Source: Manduca sexta
Lineage: Eukaryota > Arthropoda > Insecta > Lepidoptera > Sphingidae
Direction of reading: 5' to 3'
Length of the DNA: 64,000 nt
NCBI RefSeq assembly: GCF_014839805.1
Contig: NC_051117.1
Location: forward strand, 6,324,001 to 6,388,000
The notes under the pieces were generated by a model. The model had not been told where the DNA came from, made no database searches, and saw only the letters and a program-made list of their open reading frames with translations. This document shows, in pieces, positions 30,985-42,725 of the stretch. Within the stretch, counting starts at the first letter, position 1; every line of letters starts with the position of its first letter. A program made the position numbers and the translations under genes.

Positions 30985-31145
30985 CTTGGCTTAATAGATG
31001 GGCTTTTGACCGAGAGACCTTGGGTTCGAATCTCATTTGAGTAACATTTGGGTGGGAAGTCTACCAATTGTCTGAGACTGGAGGCTAGAGAGGGATGACG
31101 TCACATAGGCGGCCAAAAAAATTAAACCAAAAAAGGCTTTTTGGA
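30985..31145 (+). mobile_element. Possible tRNA-derived SINE of another family
   Basis: GGCTTAATAGATGGGC (A-box-like) and CCTTGGGTTCGAATCTCATT (B box) are spaced 30-35 nt apart, as in tRNA-derived SINEs. The following GGTGGGAAGTCTACCAATTG body has no second copy here. The T-stem is imperfect, so an intact tRNA gene is unlikely. Confidence 0.4.
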
Positions 31146-31601
31146 ACATTTTTCAATAACCGTTTTCACCGACCCAACAATCTGATTTTTGTTACGATAA
31201 TTAATTACCTAAACTCTAATTACTTAAACGTTTGTAAGAACTAATTATACATTATAATTACTTAACAATAAGTTAATATGGCCGGCATTGTTTACATTCC
31301 TTTCGTTCATGGTGATTGACGTAATGTTTTGCAACGATTGTATAACTTGTGCATTGCGTTGGTCTTGTACTCGGTAATATCAAATCTGGGGCTTAAAAAA
31401 AGAAAAACAGAATTCAATAACATTGATAAATAGTTTATGAAACTGTGTTAATTTTTTTGGAGTTTAGACTATTTTTGATGAACGTTTATAAAGGTTGTGT
31501 TGTAAATACGGATCAAGAAGTAAGTTAATGAAGTTTGGAAAAATTTAGAAATGATTCTAGAAAATATTGTGTTTGTAATTGAATTTTAATTCTTCACGTA
31601 G

Positions 31602-31737
31602 GAGTGGCAAAGGGTCTGTATAATCCTTTATGTAGAATCTAATTATCATTAGAACGATTTGCAGACTTCATTAATGCATATTAGTACTTATATGTTGTGT
31701 TGGGTTTCCTTACTGAAAAAATCACATTTCGCCACTG
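31602..31737. mobile_element. hAT-type MITE (136 bp)
   Basis: The left end is GAGTGGCAAAGGGTCTGTA and the right end TTTCGCCACTG, which reverse-complements to CAGTGGCGAAA. The flanks TCACGTAG (31594-31601) and TTACGTAG (31738-31745) are an 8-bp duplication with one difference. Its ends match those of the 1,306-bp element at 33461, in the opposite orientation. An 8-bp target duplication and a CAGTGGCG end indicate the hAT superfamily. Confidence 0.7.
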
Positions 31738-31745
31738 TTACGTAG

Positions 31746-33284
31746 ATTTCTTTTTTTTTCATTATACTAGGCCACACTAATGTTAATGTCATCGCCCATA
31801 TTCGCAATAAATAAGCTATAAAATACTGCATTATCAAATCAAATCTACATTACATCTTGATTTATACAATAATTATTGACATTAGACTAGCTTTAAGGTT
31901 TGATTGTCTGATCTATACAAATGTTTTGTACATAGAGTCGAAGTTTCCCTGGCTATTACATCCGCTGGTCATCTTATTCACTCAGTCTTCATATAATATA
32001 TTTAGAAAGATTCACACTTGCTATCATGTTATGTCATTGCAATTGTTTGTATTGGGTCATGTTAGGTAATGACGAGTCAATGTCTGTTCAATTTATTATG
32101 AATTATTTGGAAGGAAATATATTTGGGTTTTGGGTCAAGAGGAAGCTAGGTTTTAAGTTTCCTAACAGTTCTTTCTTAGTTTGTGCTATTGAATTAAGGT
32201 AAAAAATAGGGTTTAAAAACTGTTTTAATAAGGTTTATATTTGATAATGTATTAACTAAATATTTCTTGGCCAGCTTCAGAGTAGAGAGCGCAGACGGAT
32301 CGTTCTAACGTACTAGTACAAATATTTATATGATCCATATTGATTGTCTCTATTTTACTTCACCGATCGGTTCATTGTACATGAATTTGACTATTTAAAA
32401 AGAAAACTTGACTAGAACATATCCCTTTAGAATTATCTCCAAGGGGCGTCGATTGCGCTGACCAATCTTCACCTGAGGGGTGTAAAACACGAAGGCTTCC
32501 GAAAGTTTCCGAACGTACCCGATCTCTATCATTAAAAGGTCCGAAGCATGTTTTCCTCCAGCGCTTATTAAAGTGTTTTCTAGTCACTTCGCATGCTGCA
32601 ACGTGTTGCGTAAGGCGAATGGCTGTCCATTTAAATGTCATTGCGGTGTCTATTTTTATGGATTTATAATGAGTGAAATAATATTTTGCTGATGCTCTTG
32701 AAGCTATTGTTTAAATAGCTTTTAGTTTTTGGGGTTTACGTAGATAATAAATTAAGTGGTTTTACTTAATTTATAATGATTTAGGGCCTGACTAGAAAAA
32801 CCTGCTTTAGAGGTGCTACATTTGCTTATTCGTTTGATAGTTAACTTTGGTAGTACGATAAATTATTTCTACAATATTGTTCCACAAAATGGCGAGGTCT
32901 TTTATTTTACTGGTCAGATTATACATGATATTCAGTTAAAACACTTTCAGTGTAATATTCAGTGGATATTCTTATTGTTTTTTTAATACATTTAGTTCCA
33001 GCCCGTAAATGTGCCTAATATAGAGTTGACTTGTCAAATGTACTTATTTATCTATTTTTTTTATATGTCTAAGTTTGATCCTTATAAAACCCGATTGTTA
33101 ATATTTCATCACTAGATTGGCGTATTTCAATATATGAATATTCAAGGCTGCATATTGCATAATTTCAAATTAATAAATTTCGTACGTAATTATTCGTGGT
33201 AGTTGTCGTTATGATTAATTATTGGCGTGTAATCTGATATTGCAGTAAGATTTACTTAAATAAAGTATTAGAGAAGTAAGGAAA
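31746..33284. other. Non-coding stretch with one orphan ORF
   Basis: The only thing of note is an 89-codon minus-strand ORF (32372-32641) in locally less AT-rich DNA. Its translation is charged and has no motif, signal peptide or neighbour that supports it. It could be an unrecognised gene fragment. Confidence 0.35.
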
Positions 33285-33445
33285 AGATTTTAATTTCATC
33301 GATATAAAAATACAAAAAAGAAAACCAGGATATATTGAGAAAATATTTGTAATTCGTTGATGTCTTTTGACATAATGTTACCAGAAGTGGTGACCAGTAT
33401 ATTGTTTAATTTATTGACGCAATATCAAAATGACCCTGTATATTT
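33285..33445 (+). repeat. Rep-K copy, partial
   Basis: AAACCAGGATATATTGAGAA, AAATATTTGTAATTCGTTGA, ACATAATGTTACCAG and AATGACCCTGTATA match the order of blocks in 42465-42725. The hAT-type element is inserted just after it. Confidence 0.55.
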
Positions 33446-33460
33446 TCCTTTATAATACAG

Positions 33461-34766
33461 CAGTGGCGAAGGGTGAAATTTTTCAAAAGGTAACCCGGTG
33501 TGAAAAAATTTTCGTCAGTTAAGATATCGAGAGCAATTTATGGGAAAACAAAAACTAAGACAACGAATTAGTCTTGATTCGAAATCGACTAACGTTGACA
33601 TACCTACTAAATTACCTATTATGCGTAAATAATTGAAACATTTATAAAATCGAACAATAAATGTAGATAATTCTCCTTCCATTAATCACAAATATAAGTA
33701 TTTACCTATTAATTTGTTATAACAGCAACAAAAGTAAGTATTAAAATTATAACCACACTACCTCCAAATAAGTCTCTGTATTTTTTTTTTCAAAATAAAA
33801 CTTTAAATGTAATTACCCCATATAGAAATAGGTATCACGATCGCCAAACAGACCAACAGTTTAAAGGTACTTACATGATAAACGTATATAATTATCAATT
33901 TAAATAATCAAGAAAGGTTATTCGTTAACTTTTGCTTGTATCGTTTTAAGTTCAGTAAAATATAATAAGTAAGTATTTATTTTCTTCTAACACACATTTT
34001 GTGTCTAAAATCAAAAACTTTCATATCTACTTTGAATATTTAACCATCTAAATACTAATATGTGAAATTACAGACTAATAATATACTTACGTAAAGGTAG
34101 ACATTAAACTGATCACATATAGTTAATTCCATTATAATACACATTTAGTATAATACACATTTGTAGTTTCTAAATAAACAAAGAGCTGGTAACTAAATAT
34201 CACAAAACTATCAAAAAATAAAATGAATATGACAATTTACAAACACCGCAACTTGGTAGCATAATAAATTATGACCTTTAATGGACGTAAAAAGTGACAG
34301 CTATACAAAGTCGGTTAACGTGAAGCCGAAAATGCTCGGGTTCCCTTTGCCCATATCTTCCGCGCGATTCCGACAAACACTGGCATAGAAAGTCATACAA
34401 AGTGCTGCCATCTATATTAATAAACATACTACGACATTAAGCCGCTTGACAGCGGGTTACCTTAGGCCAGTGGCGTCACAATTTCACTTTGGTAACGGAA
34501 TTTCTGGGGAACTAAATACAAGGCGCGCCATCTAACGTTATTTAAAATAGGTAATCGATATCGATTAAATTAACAAACAACGGGCTATTCGCCAATAGAT
34601 GTCATTATTAAGTGATCATTAATTAATAAGTTAAGCTATTATAATTATTGTCCACTGTCTGGTATGTTGTAAATTTATATTTGCCTATTAAATATTTTGT
34701 TTAGTATCACCGAAAACCTAAAAGGGAAGCCGGTGGGAATCGGCTTGTATGGACGCTTCGCCACTG
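33461..34766. mobile_element. Non-autonomous hAT-type element (1,306 bp, 8-bp TSD)
   Basis: The left end is CAGTGGCGAAGGGTGA and the right end reverse-complements to CAGTGGCGAAGCGTCC, an 11-bp perfect terminal repeat followed by two more matches. TAATACAG lies immediately outside both ends (33453-33460 and 34767-34774), an exact 8-bp duplication. The TA in its middle fits the nnnTAnnn preference of Buster-type hATs. No ORF of transposase size exists, so it depends on a partner. A second CAGTGGCGTCAC word at 34468 hints at an older nested end, with no partner found. Confidence 0.85.
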
Positions 34767-34774
34767 TAATACAG

Positions 34775-35570
34775 AAAAATATTGTTAAGGCATCGCTCAC
34801 ACGCCTTATTAAACATAAATATCTTTTAATCCAATTTATACAGACTTTGAAATAGAACTATTATGTATCTATTAATATTATTAGTATTATTATGTATTAA
34901 TATAAAAATTGCAATAAAATCTGCAAAATATTTTTATTTTAATGTCTAACATTCGCGTAAACATTAGAAATCATAATTTTTACCTTGGTAGTATTACCAT
35001 GGGCTTCTCAACTACCAATTCTTTGTTGCATTTTCAGTATCCGGAACTAAATGACATAAATATTAGATAATAGAAAACAATTGTACATTACGTATTGGGG
35101 CATAAGTTTTATAATGTCATGTTATTCAACGCTAAGATGATGAGGTCATTGTGACATCTTCCTCATGCGGTTACTTTGTTACTTAGAGTAGTTTAATATT
35201 GCTACGTTTGTTAGCATTACGTTTTAAATAGATGAACTTTATATTATTATAAAATTAAAACAATTGTAGGTACCTACATACATTCTCTTTTTTTTATATT
35301 TGTTTTTCGGTAGTAAAAATAATTTAAGTTTTTGCTATATACTTTGTTCTGATTAGCAGTGTGTTATAATATTTATTACGATAAAAATATATATTCTTCT
35401 TTAAGGACCTCTTCACGATTAAAGGCCAACTCCATTTTCCTCCAAGGCTCGCGATCTTTCGCCTTGGTAATCCAATGTATTCGAGTTGCTATGTTTATAT
35501 TATATATCCATCATTATTTTGCCCGCCAATAGATTAATAAGATCATGTAAGCCTTTTGATGTAAACGACA
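34775..35570. other. AT-rich non-coding stretch
   Basis: Nothing was recognised. Confidence 0.4.
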
Positions 35571-35574
35571 GCTC

Positions 35575-35772
35575 TTCTCATTAACACTAATACTCTTTGA
35601 AGTACAAAGCATTGCGTTCCGTGAACTCTGTCAGTCTGAGACAATAAATATCATGATATCCAGTAATTACTGGCAACAACTTCCTTTAATACACGAAACA
35701 ATAGTGCACAAATTTGCATGACAGCAAAAATAGACATTGCGGTTGTATGTACCTAAACCAACTCACAAAAGA
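35575..35772 (-). mobile_element. SINE-D copy, diverged
   Basis: TGATATCCAGTAATTACTGG, ACAGCAAAAATAGACATTGC, GGTTGTATGTACC and a distant match to the GTACAAAGCATTG part of the family are recognisable. Divergence is high. Confidence 0.5.
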
Positions 35773-36064
35773 GCTATCATGATTGATATAAAACATCTTA
35801 ATAATAGTAAATTATAAAGTACTTAAAAAAATTGGTAAGTCACTCCTCGTCAAATGGACAATATATTTTTTAATAACAATCATTTATTTCTATAACAAAA
35901 GATATACAGTATAGTAAGTAGGTCGGTAGAGAAATGTGACGAAGTACCGGTGTGATACCAACTTTGCATAGTAATGATGGTATTAATTATAACAAATAAG
36001 GGTGTAGCGGCATCCTTCTAACCTACATTTGATGTTTTAGAAAACATGCCTTTGTTTTTCGCTA

Positions 36065-36243
36065 TAGTGGCCCACGTGTGTCGCGTGGGATCAGCTTGTG
36101 TATATCAGGTCTCAACAGGCCGGCATAATTGTGTCGACTGTCGAGGGGTAATCATCTCTTGTCAGTCGACATTCTATTGAACCTCATTCCACTTACCATC
36201 AGGTGTAGTGAGGTCACTTTGCCACGGACATATAAAAAAAAAA
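36065..36243 (+). mobile_element. SINE-C copy with A tail
   Basis: TATAGTGGCCCACGTGTGTC, GGGATCAGCTTGTGTATATC, AACAGGCCGGCATAATTGTG, TCGACTGTCGAGGGGTAATC, ATCTCTTGTCAGTCGACATT and GGTCACTTTGCCACGG lead to TATAAAAAAAAAA. This copy sets the transcription strand of the family. Confidence 0.8.
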
Positions 36244-36604
36244 TGGTTCACAAAGCTTGATACATTTAAAATAACTTAAAATAAATACATACGTGCGTAT
36301 ATTTGATATATTTTATTAAAAAAAGCTATACAAATAATATAAAAGTAAAATATTGTTATAATTTACATCTATACAACATGCCTATTGCAACATTGTAACA
36401 GGAAAATAGTAACAAATATATAAAATAAAGACAATATATATTTTGCACTTATATAATTGCAATACGTTCCATCAAATATGGACCTTAATTTCGATCAGTT
36501 ACTTAGCCAAGTCACGACCTCTCAAATCATTTTAAATTTCGAGTTGCGTCAACAAATCATTTTTAGCGTTACATTATGTTATGAAATAAGCATTTCATAT
36601 TTAT
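36244..36604. other. AT-rich non-coding stretch
   Basis: Nothing was recognised. Confidence 0.4.
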
Positions 36605-36795
36605 AATAGCCAATGTTTTTTTGAAGTAAAAGCGAAAAGTGCTGTATGGATTTGGATGAAATTTAGTACATATATAGTGCGTATCTTGGGTTAATATGTA
36701 GGGTATCTATCAAAAAAGTGGGTTCAAATAAAAAATGGGACTTATAAGTATGGCTTATCGTCAAACGAGCCACTTGCTCGTCTCGTCTTTTATTA
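36605..36795 (+). repeat. Rep-L fragment joined to a SINE-D 3' end
   Basis: GGATTTGGATGAAATTTAGT and GGGTTAATATGTAGGGTA are the Rep-L head. GGCTTATCGTCAAACGAGCC and ACTTGCTCGTCTCGTCTTTT (36751-36790) are the SINE-D 3' end. The 68-codon minus frame here is spurious. Confidence 0.45.
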
Positions 36796-37339
36796 CTATA
36801 AAATAATCTTGGTGACATCAAATGCCTTAGAGATTTTAATAAAAAAATTAAACCGCCTTCAAAAACCACTTAAATCCAAGAAATAATTTCACATAACAGT
36901 TATATACTGGTTACCAATTTTGGAGTCGTACATAACCTCTTCCTTTATTGAAGTCGGTTAAAAAGCTCCAAGCATCAGTAAACTACAGCTCCACAATAAC
37001 ATTACGAAAGCTTACATACATTTAGTATTACATCAGAGGATGCTTGTGATTACGTGGCATTCACAAGCGATGATACTTAGTCGGATATCGAACCGACGAT
37101 CCGTGACCTCGGAATCTAGATGAATTCAAATCGAGGTAATATCGCAAATCTTTAACAAAGGGCAATTGACGTAAGGAATTTTCGATTGTATTGTTTGAGC
37201 ACTATTATGACTGATCATGTTTTTGGCAGAGTCGTATGTAGAGGGGGGGTCAGGTGGTCTATATCCACTCCAGAATTACATGGTGCCCATCACAGGATGG
37301 TGAGGTAGCCCAGTACTACTACTTAAATCTAAAATGACC

Positions 37340-37575
37340 AATATAATGAAATGATTTGTGAATCATCGATTGCTTTAGCAGTGAACGAAAACATCACGAG
37401 GAAACCGGCATACCTGAGAAGTTCTCTATAGGAATTTTCGAGGGTGTGTGAAGTATACCAATCCGCACTAGGCCAGCGTGCTGGAGGAGCGTGCTAAGGC
37501 CTAATCCTTGTCGTTAGTGGAGGAAGCCCGAGCCCAGCAGTAGGACAGTATATAATACAGGGCCGATATTATTAT
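37340..37575 (+). mobile_element. SINE-A, 5'-truncated
   Basis: It starts in the body (AATCATCGATTGCTTTAGCA) and continues AAACATCACGAGGAAACCGG, CAATCCGCACTAGGCCAGCG and ACAGTATATAATACAGGGCC to GATATTATTATTATATT. An extra GGAGGAGCGTG follows the GGCCAGCGTGCT block. Confidence 0.75.
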
Positions 37576-39487
37576 TATATTATATAAATTTGCCGTTTAC
37601 CACCTCTCTGAACTTATAATTTCAGACAATGAAAGTGTAGTCATATTTGCCTGATGATGCATTCAAGGTTAATGGAGATGTCATTATGTGGCGCACGCGA
37701 TGATTTCAAAACCCATTCTAATGATCTTTATGCCTAAATATTTGCTTTGATATTAAGAAGGCTATTATTACTTTATAATGCCTAGAATTATATAGATCAT
37801 TCAGATGATCATCGTCTGGATTTATACAATAACTTATGTACTATATTTCAGAAGAAAATAATATGGGCAATTTGACTTATGTTTCTACTCTAACTTTGCC
37901 GAATATGACCTTTTTAAATCATGAAACTGTCATCAATTTTTTCGTGAAATTACTTTACTAAATTGTGAATATTTTTATACAAATCAATGATGAAACGAGC
38001 TAGCCCTTCGTCTGATAGTAACCGCCACAAAACCTTCTTGCCCAATAACACGTGTACTTTTAATACTTTTAATCTACTCTACCTATACAGCCATCTTTAA
38101 ACAAACGACTTTGATTTGTTTACTAGAATCTTAAAATACTTTACACGTCTGACATCACTACGTAGAGGTCAACACAAACGAAATCTGAATATTTAACGCG
38201 AATAACATTCCAATATGGCTGTATGAAAAACGATGATTAACTCAAAACCACACTATTGCTATTTTACGACCGCAAGCGAGCCTATTAAAAAGTGGAACGT
38301 TGTCTCTTGTGCCATCCGATATGTCGTGTGGGTCTAGTGCTAGCGAGTAGTGATAACCTTCAATCTTTACTGAGTTTTACATCTTAATTTAAGAATGAAA
38401 TTGTGTGATTGTTGCCAATAAAAAACTACGTAATTGTAGGTAATTTAAACGTATAGCATGTATTAAGGTACAGTTGAAGATTTTTTTATCTACGGGCATT
38501 TTAATAAACCATCCCTAGCGCTTGTTTGATCTATCTTAAAAATGGATCAATCAGCATAGAGTTTTTTTGACATGAATATAAATTAGTTATTTTGATTTAT
38601 CATTCTCGGAATTGTATTGGAAATAAAAATAATTGGGAACCATGAATTGTCTTTCCTAATTTTTACCAACATGAAGATTTTAATTAGAATTTTTGCAACA
38701 GAAATAAGAATTGACATAGGACCTTGTAATAGTAAGCCGGCGATATATTATTGGAACGAGTTGCCGGTGAATCCAAAAGTCATAAAACAGTAATTGGTAG
38801 TATATTATAACAATCTTGGATAACCAGAGAGAAGAAAGGAAAAAGAATCTAGAATGCATGAATTAATACAATCTGTGGCTTAATAATAATAAAATAAAGT
38901 TGTTTATCGCGTGTAATACAAAGATCAATTTATTCCGTTACGCTTTAAACATTTGAGATATTAGATGGCCATTTGACAAATTACTAACACAATGTTACAA
39001 GGTTGCTATTGAACAGTATATGACATCTTGGATATTGTAATTTTGTACACTGAATAACCGTTATTATAGATGATTGAAATTAATTTACGATTTAAATTGT
39101 CGGGCCGTAGCAGACAATTTAAGACATACCTACCAGATATCTAGGAGAAGCTGTTACATAAACTTGTAAATCTATTGTTTCAAAAGTCAGTAATTGACAT
39201 TTAAATGAGAATTTTTGAAATCTCTGATAAAGGACCTATGCCCTGTTGATACGAGTTTTGAGAATACCGAACTGCGACCTTTTAGTTGAGATTGCGTATC
39301 CCAATGTGGTTAAGTAAGTTTGGCAAATAGATACAGTATGGACGCTATATGTTTGGTTGTTTAATGTTGTAAGATCGCGGATAAGTGCTACAACCTTTGA
39401 ATGTTTCGCTTAATGATAAGTCTAGTGCGGAGACATGAAAAATGTAATAATATTCTGGTAAATATCTAAAGATATAAGCATATATTA
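37576..39487. other. AT-rich non-coding stretch
   Basis: A possible SINE-D end fragment (GAAACGAGCTAGCCCTTCGT, 37992-38011) is all that was seen. No gene was found. Confidence 0.4.
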
Positions 39488-39606
39488 AAATAAAACTATT
39501 TACAGATTTTATCGCGGTTATTTATATTATTATTTTCTTCCGATCGCCCCGTGACTATGAAGGATACAAAGTCTTCGAAACGTTACATCCGTAAATAGTT
39601 TTATTT
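39488..39606 (-). repeat. Rep-F copy bounded by a 16-bp perfect inverted repeat
   Basis: AAATAAAACTATTTAC (39488-39503) and GTAAATAGTTTTATTT (39591-39606) are perfect reverse complements. Between them is the Rep-F core in minus orientation (GATTTTATCGCGGTTA, CCGTGACTATGAAGGAT, AAAGTCTTCGAAACG). The right-hand arm duplicates in inverted form the element's own 3' end. Confidence 0.65.
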
Positions 39607-41397
39607 GCGTAAACATAAGCAATCATTATAAAAGCATATACAATTTTTTTTATTGACAAATATTTTAAAAATAAATGAAGTATAAACAAATCAAAACTAA
39701 ACAAAGACAACAGTTTTAACCTATAACATTAAATCATAATTGAACTAAGCATACTAGAATTGTTTGTTAAATGTTCTAAAGTTTCTAGGTCCATAAAAAC
39801 ATGATCGTTTGTTAAAGACTACTTATTATTGCTACGTTTTATAGATTTTTATAACCGTACTAAATAAAGAAACTTCGGCTGAAATTAGTCGATTTGCGGT
39901 AAATTCCAAGTTGTCAAACAATACATGATATAAAGTACGTTGCGTCAACTTCAGTAAAAAGAGGATATTGACTAACATTTATTTATTAGTTAATCAAAAT
40001 CCATTAAAAATAAACTCTTTTTATAACATGCCAAATGTAATTACATTACGCAAATTTGATACAGTAAAATATTAATTAATCTGTGCTCGGACGATAGTAA
40101 CATCTAACCCTGACATTTGAAACGAAACGTGACGCAGAACGATAGCAAACATTCCCATATATGATATGGAAAATTGCCTAATATTCAAATTAAACTTTCA
40201 AATATATCTGTACATATATAGTATAATGTATCACTAAAATAACTTTTGAAATATTTAAAGGCCATTAACTAGGTCAGACTATCCACAATTCTAGGCAATA
40301 AAATACTATTATTATGTGTTTATGCAATTTAAATGGATGAGAATTTATTCAATAAATCGGTTGCTTTATTATTGAGCAGAACAAAATGGCCACGGTCACA
40401 AATTGCAATGTTTATTATCGTTCCAAATTGCCTTTTATTAGTGTTTCTAACTTTGTCAAATGATGAATTTAAGTTATTTTAAAATTACTAAGATGTTCAA
40501 TATAAAGTTGTTCATAAAATAAATATGTTATATCCACATACAAAGCTATCTTTGGAGTAAGATTTTCGATCGATAATACCTTACAAAATACCTCTGCAAA
40601 CCTTTCCTACCAATCTTTTACAGTCTATTTAATATCAAATATCTTTCATCACAAAACTAACATTACAAACATGCGAGTAACATAAGATTCATTGGGAAAT
40701 GGTTGCGCTACGCTCGCACTCGGACCCCACCCGAGCCACGGTATCGAAACCTGTACCTTAGTAGGTCACTTCACTAGGCCTTAAGTGATGCGCTTACGGA
40801 TGTCGATAGTCGACAAACCTGTCGATAAAATGCTTTAGGACAGAAGGTTGTCATACTTTTTTTGTCGGAATCAGGTCTTGATTTCTCTGTTTGTGTCTTA
40901 GAATTACGTCCGGTATTTAAGTGGATTTATTTGCTGTAATGAGAGCATATTTTGCCGTGAAATAATAGTCAAATTTTGCAACTTTTGTTATTGATATAAG
41001 TTTCATAATTGAATGTCCAGTCTTATAAAGCTGTTAGTATTTAACTAATCTTTAATTCAATAGTATATGACAAAAATAAATCAATGTGTTTTTTTCAATA
41101 TAGACAAATCATTTAAAAATGAAACATAACACTTATCACTTAAGGTTAAAATACAACTGAAAGCATGAGTCAAGAGTAAATTTGCGACATCGCATCGCGC
41201 TTTAGCAACTTGTTTGAGTATAATGTCAAAATGGTGCGTAATTAGCTTCCGAAAAGCGGCTCTATAAAACGCATGTGGTCCGTCCGTTCGTATATTTGTG
41301 TGAAGTGTAATAAAAGGTCGATTTAAAGCTAAAAACGTGACCTTAATTTATTTTTAATTATTTTATCGTTCTTGCAAGGCTTCTAGCAACTGATCAA
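39607..41397. other. AT-rich non-coding stretch
   Basis: A GC-richer spot at 40693-40800 has no exon structure. A TATA-like word CTCTATAAAACGC sits at about 41260 with no initiator or exon after it. No gene was seen. Confidence 0.4.
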
Positions 41398-41718
41398 AAT
41401 TAATAATAATAATATCGTCCTGTATTATATACTGTCTCACTGCTGGGCACGGGCCGCCTCTATTACTGAGAGGGTTTAAGCCGTAGTCCACCATGCTGGC
41501 CTAGTGCGCATTGGTAGACTTCACACGTCCTCAAAATTCCTATAGAGAACTTTTCAGGTATGCAGGTTTCCTTACGATGTTTTCCTTCACCGTTAAAGCA
41601 AGCGATAATTCATAAAGAATTCACGTATACATAAGTCGGTGATGTGTGCGCCTGAGTTTTGAACCTGCAGAAATTCGTCTGTGCAGTCAGTTCCACACCC
41701 AACTAGGCTATTGCCGCA
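41398..41718 (-). mobile_element. SINE-A, full length
   Basis: AATAATAATAATATCGTCCT, ATACTGTCTCACTGCTGGGC, CCATGCTGGCCTAGTGCGC, TTTCCTTACGATGTTTTCC and CACCCAACTAGGCTATTGCC are in the expected order. The tail and head are both present. Confidence 0.85.
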
Positions 41719-42011
41719 TTTTAATATTAAACAAATAATATTTTAGACAGAGATTGCGTTCACTTTTATTCAAATCGTTTTAAAAGCGTGTTTAACGCAT
41801 TATTGATAATTGTTGTACTTCCTTATTGAGTGTTTTTGAATTCGACATTACGCAACCAATTGTTTACTTTCGTTTAATATTCGTACAATGCATTTTAGTT
41901 ATATAAAATATATTAAAAAAAAAAATAGTATTTAAGTAACCGAATTTCGTATTGTTTACAATTTTTGTCAGTACTTATATATCAGGTCCCAAAAATAAAA
42001 AAAATCTAACT

Positions 42012-42245
42012 TATATCACGCATTTATCCCTCGGGTATGCAGAGGGGCAACTAGGGCACCCACTTATCACCAAGTGGATTCCGTCCCATGATGAGATAGG
42101 AGGCGAGCCTATTGCTATATCGGGCACTAATTCCAGACTCCGGCCAAATACTGGGCATAAAAGCCCAAATATAACTTTGCTCGACCAGGGATTCGAACCC
42201 AGGACCTCAGAGCACATGCAGTATAACTACGCCACCGAGGAAGTC
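42012..42245 (-). mobile_element. SINE-B, near full length
   Basis: Reverse-complemented it reads GACTTCCTCGGTGGCGTAGT at the head, then CCTGGGTTCGAATCCCTGG (B box), GAGTCTGGAATTAGTGCCCG, CATGGGACGGAATCC, GTGGGTGCCCTAGTTGCCCC and GATAAATGCGTGA. The ORFs of 124 and 68 codons on the two strands are translations of it. Confidence 0.85.
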
Positions 42246-42464
42246 CAAACCAAAAACATGACGAGAAAAATTATAATGTTTTGTTTGTCTGTCATTTTAT
42301 ATAGAGACTCTACAGGTTCATTTTGACATCGCGTTATTAAATGAAACCACATACTTATCTACTTCGAAATAACAATATACAATAAGTTACTTGAGCCGTA
42401 GATGAAAATAAAAAAAGTGTAAGTATCGAACAAAATAAATATTATTAAAAAGTAATTTTAATTT

Positions 42465-42725
42465 TACGCGCTCTAAAGCCGCTACTACTATAAGAGAATT
42501 CGTTGCAGCAGCAACATCATATTTCCAGTCAGAAATAAACTCACGCACACACCATATTCGCAATAGATTACAAAATGATCAAAAAATCAGAAAAATAAAA
42601 CCAGGATTTTTCATGAAAATATTTGTTATTAATTTATGATTTTTGGCACAATGTCAGCAAAGGTGAAGAGTATGTGGTTTCATTTAGTAACACAATGTCA
42701 ACATAACCCTGTATAATAGAGTGGT
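42465..42725 (+). repeat. Rep-K copy
   Basis: It holds TTTACGCGCTCTAAAGCCGC, TACTACTATAAGAGAATTCG, CCAGTCAGAAATAAACTC, AAACCAGGATTTTTCATGAA, TTATGATTTTTGGCACAATG and AACATAACCCTGTATAAT. 62005-62240 follows the same order, and 33285-33445 matches its second half. Confidence 0.65.

Noticed and set aside
31000..31040. Possible tRNA gene with GGTTCGAATCTC
   Set aside because: T-stem and acceptor pairing are poor; better explained as a SINE remnant.
34468..34480. A second hAT end (CAGTGGCGTCAC) inside the 1.3-kb element
   Set aside because: No matching opposite end or target duplication was found.
41952..42326. 124-codon plus-strand ORF
   Set aside because: It lies over a SINE-B copy; the frame is a translation of the repeat and its flanks.
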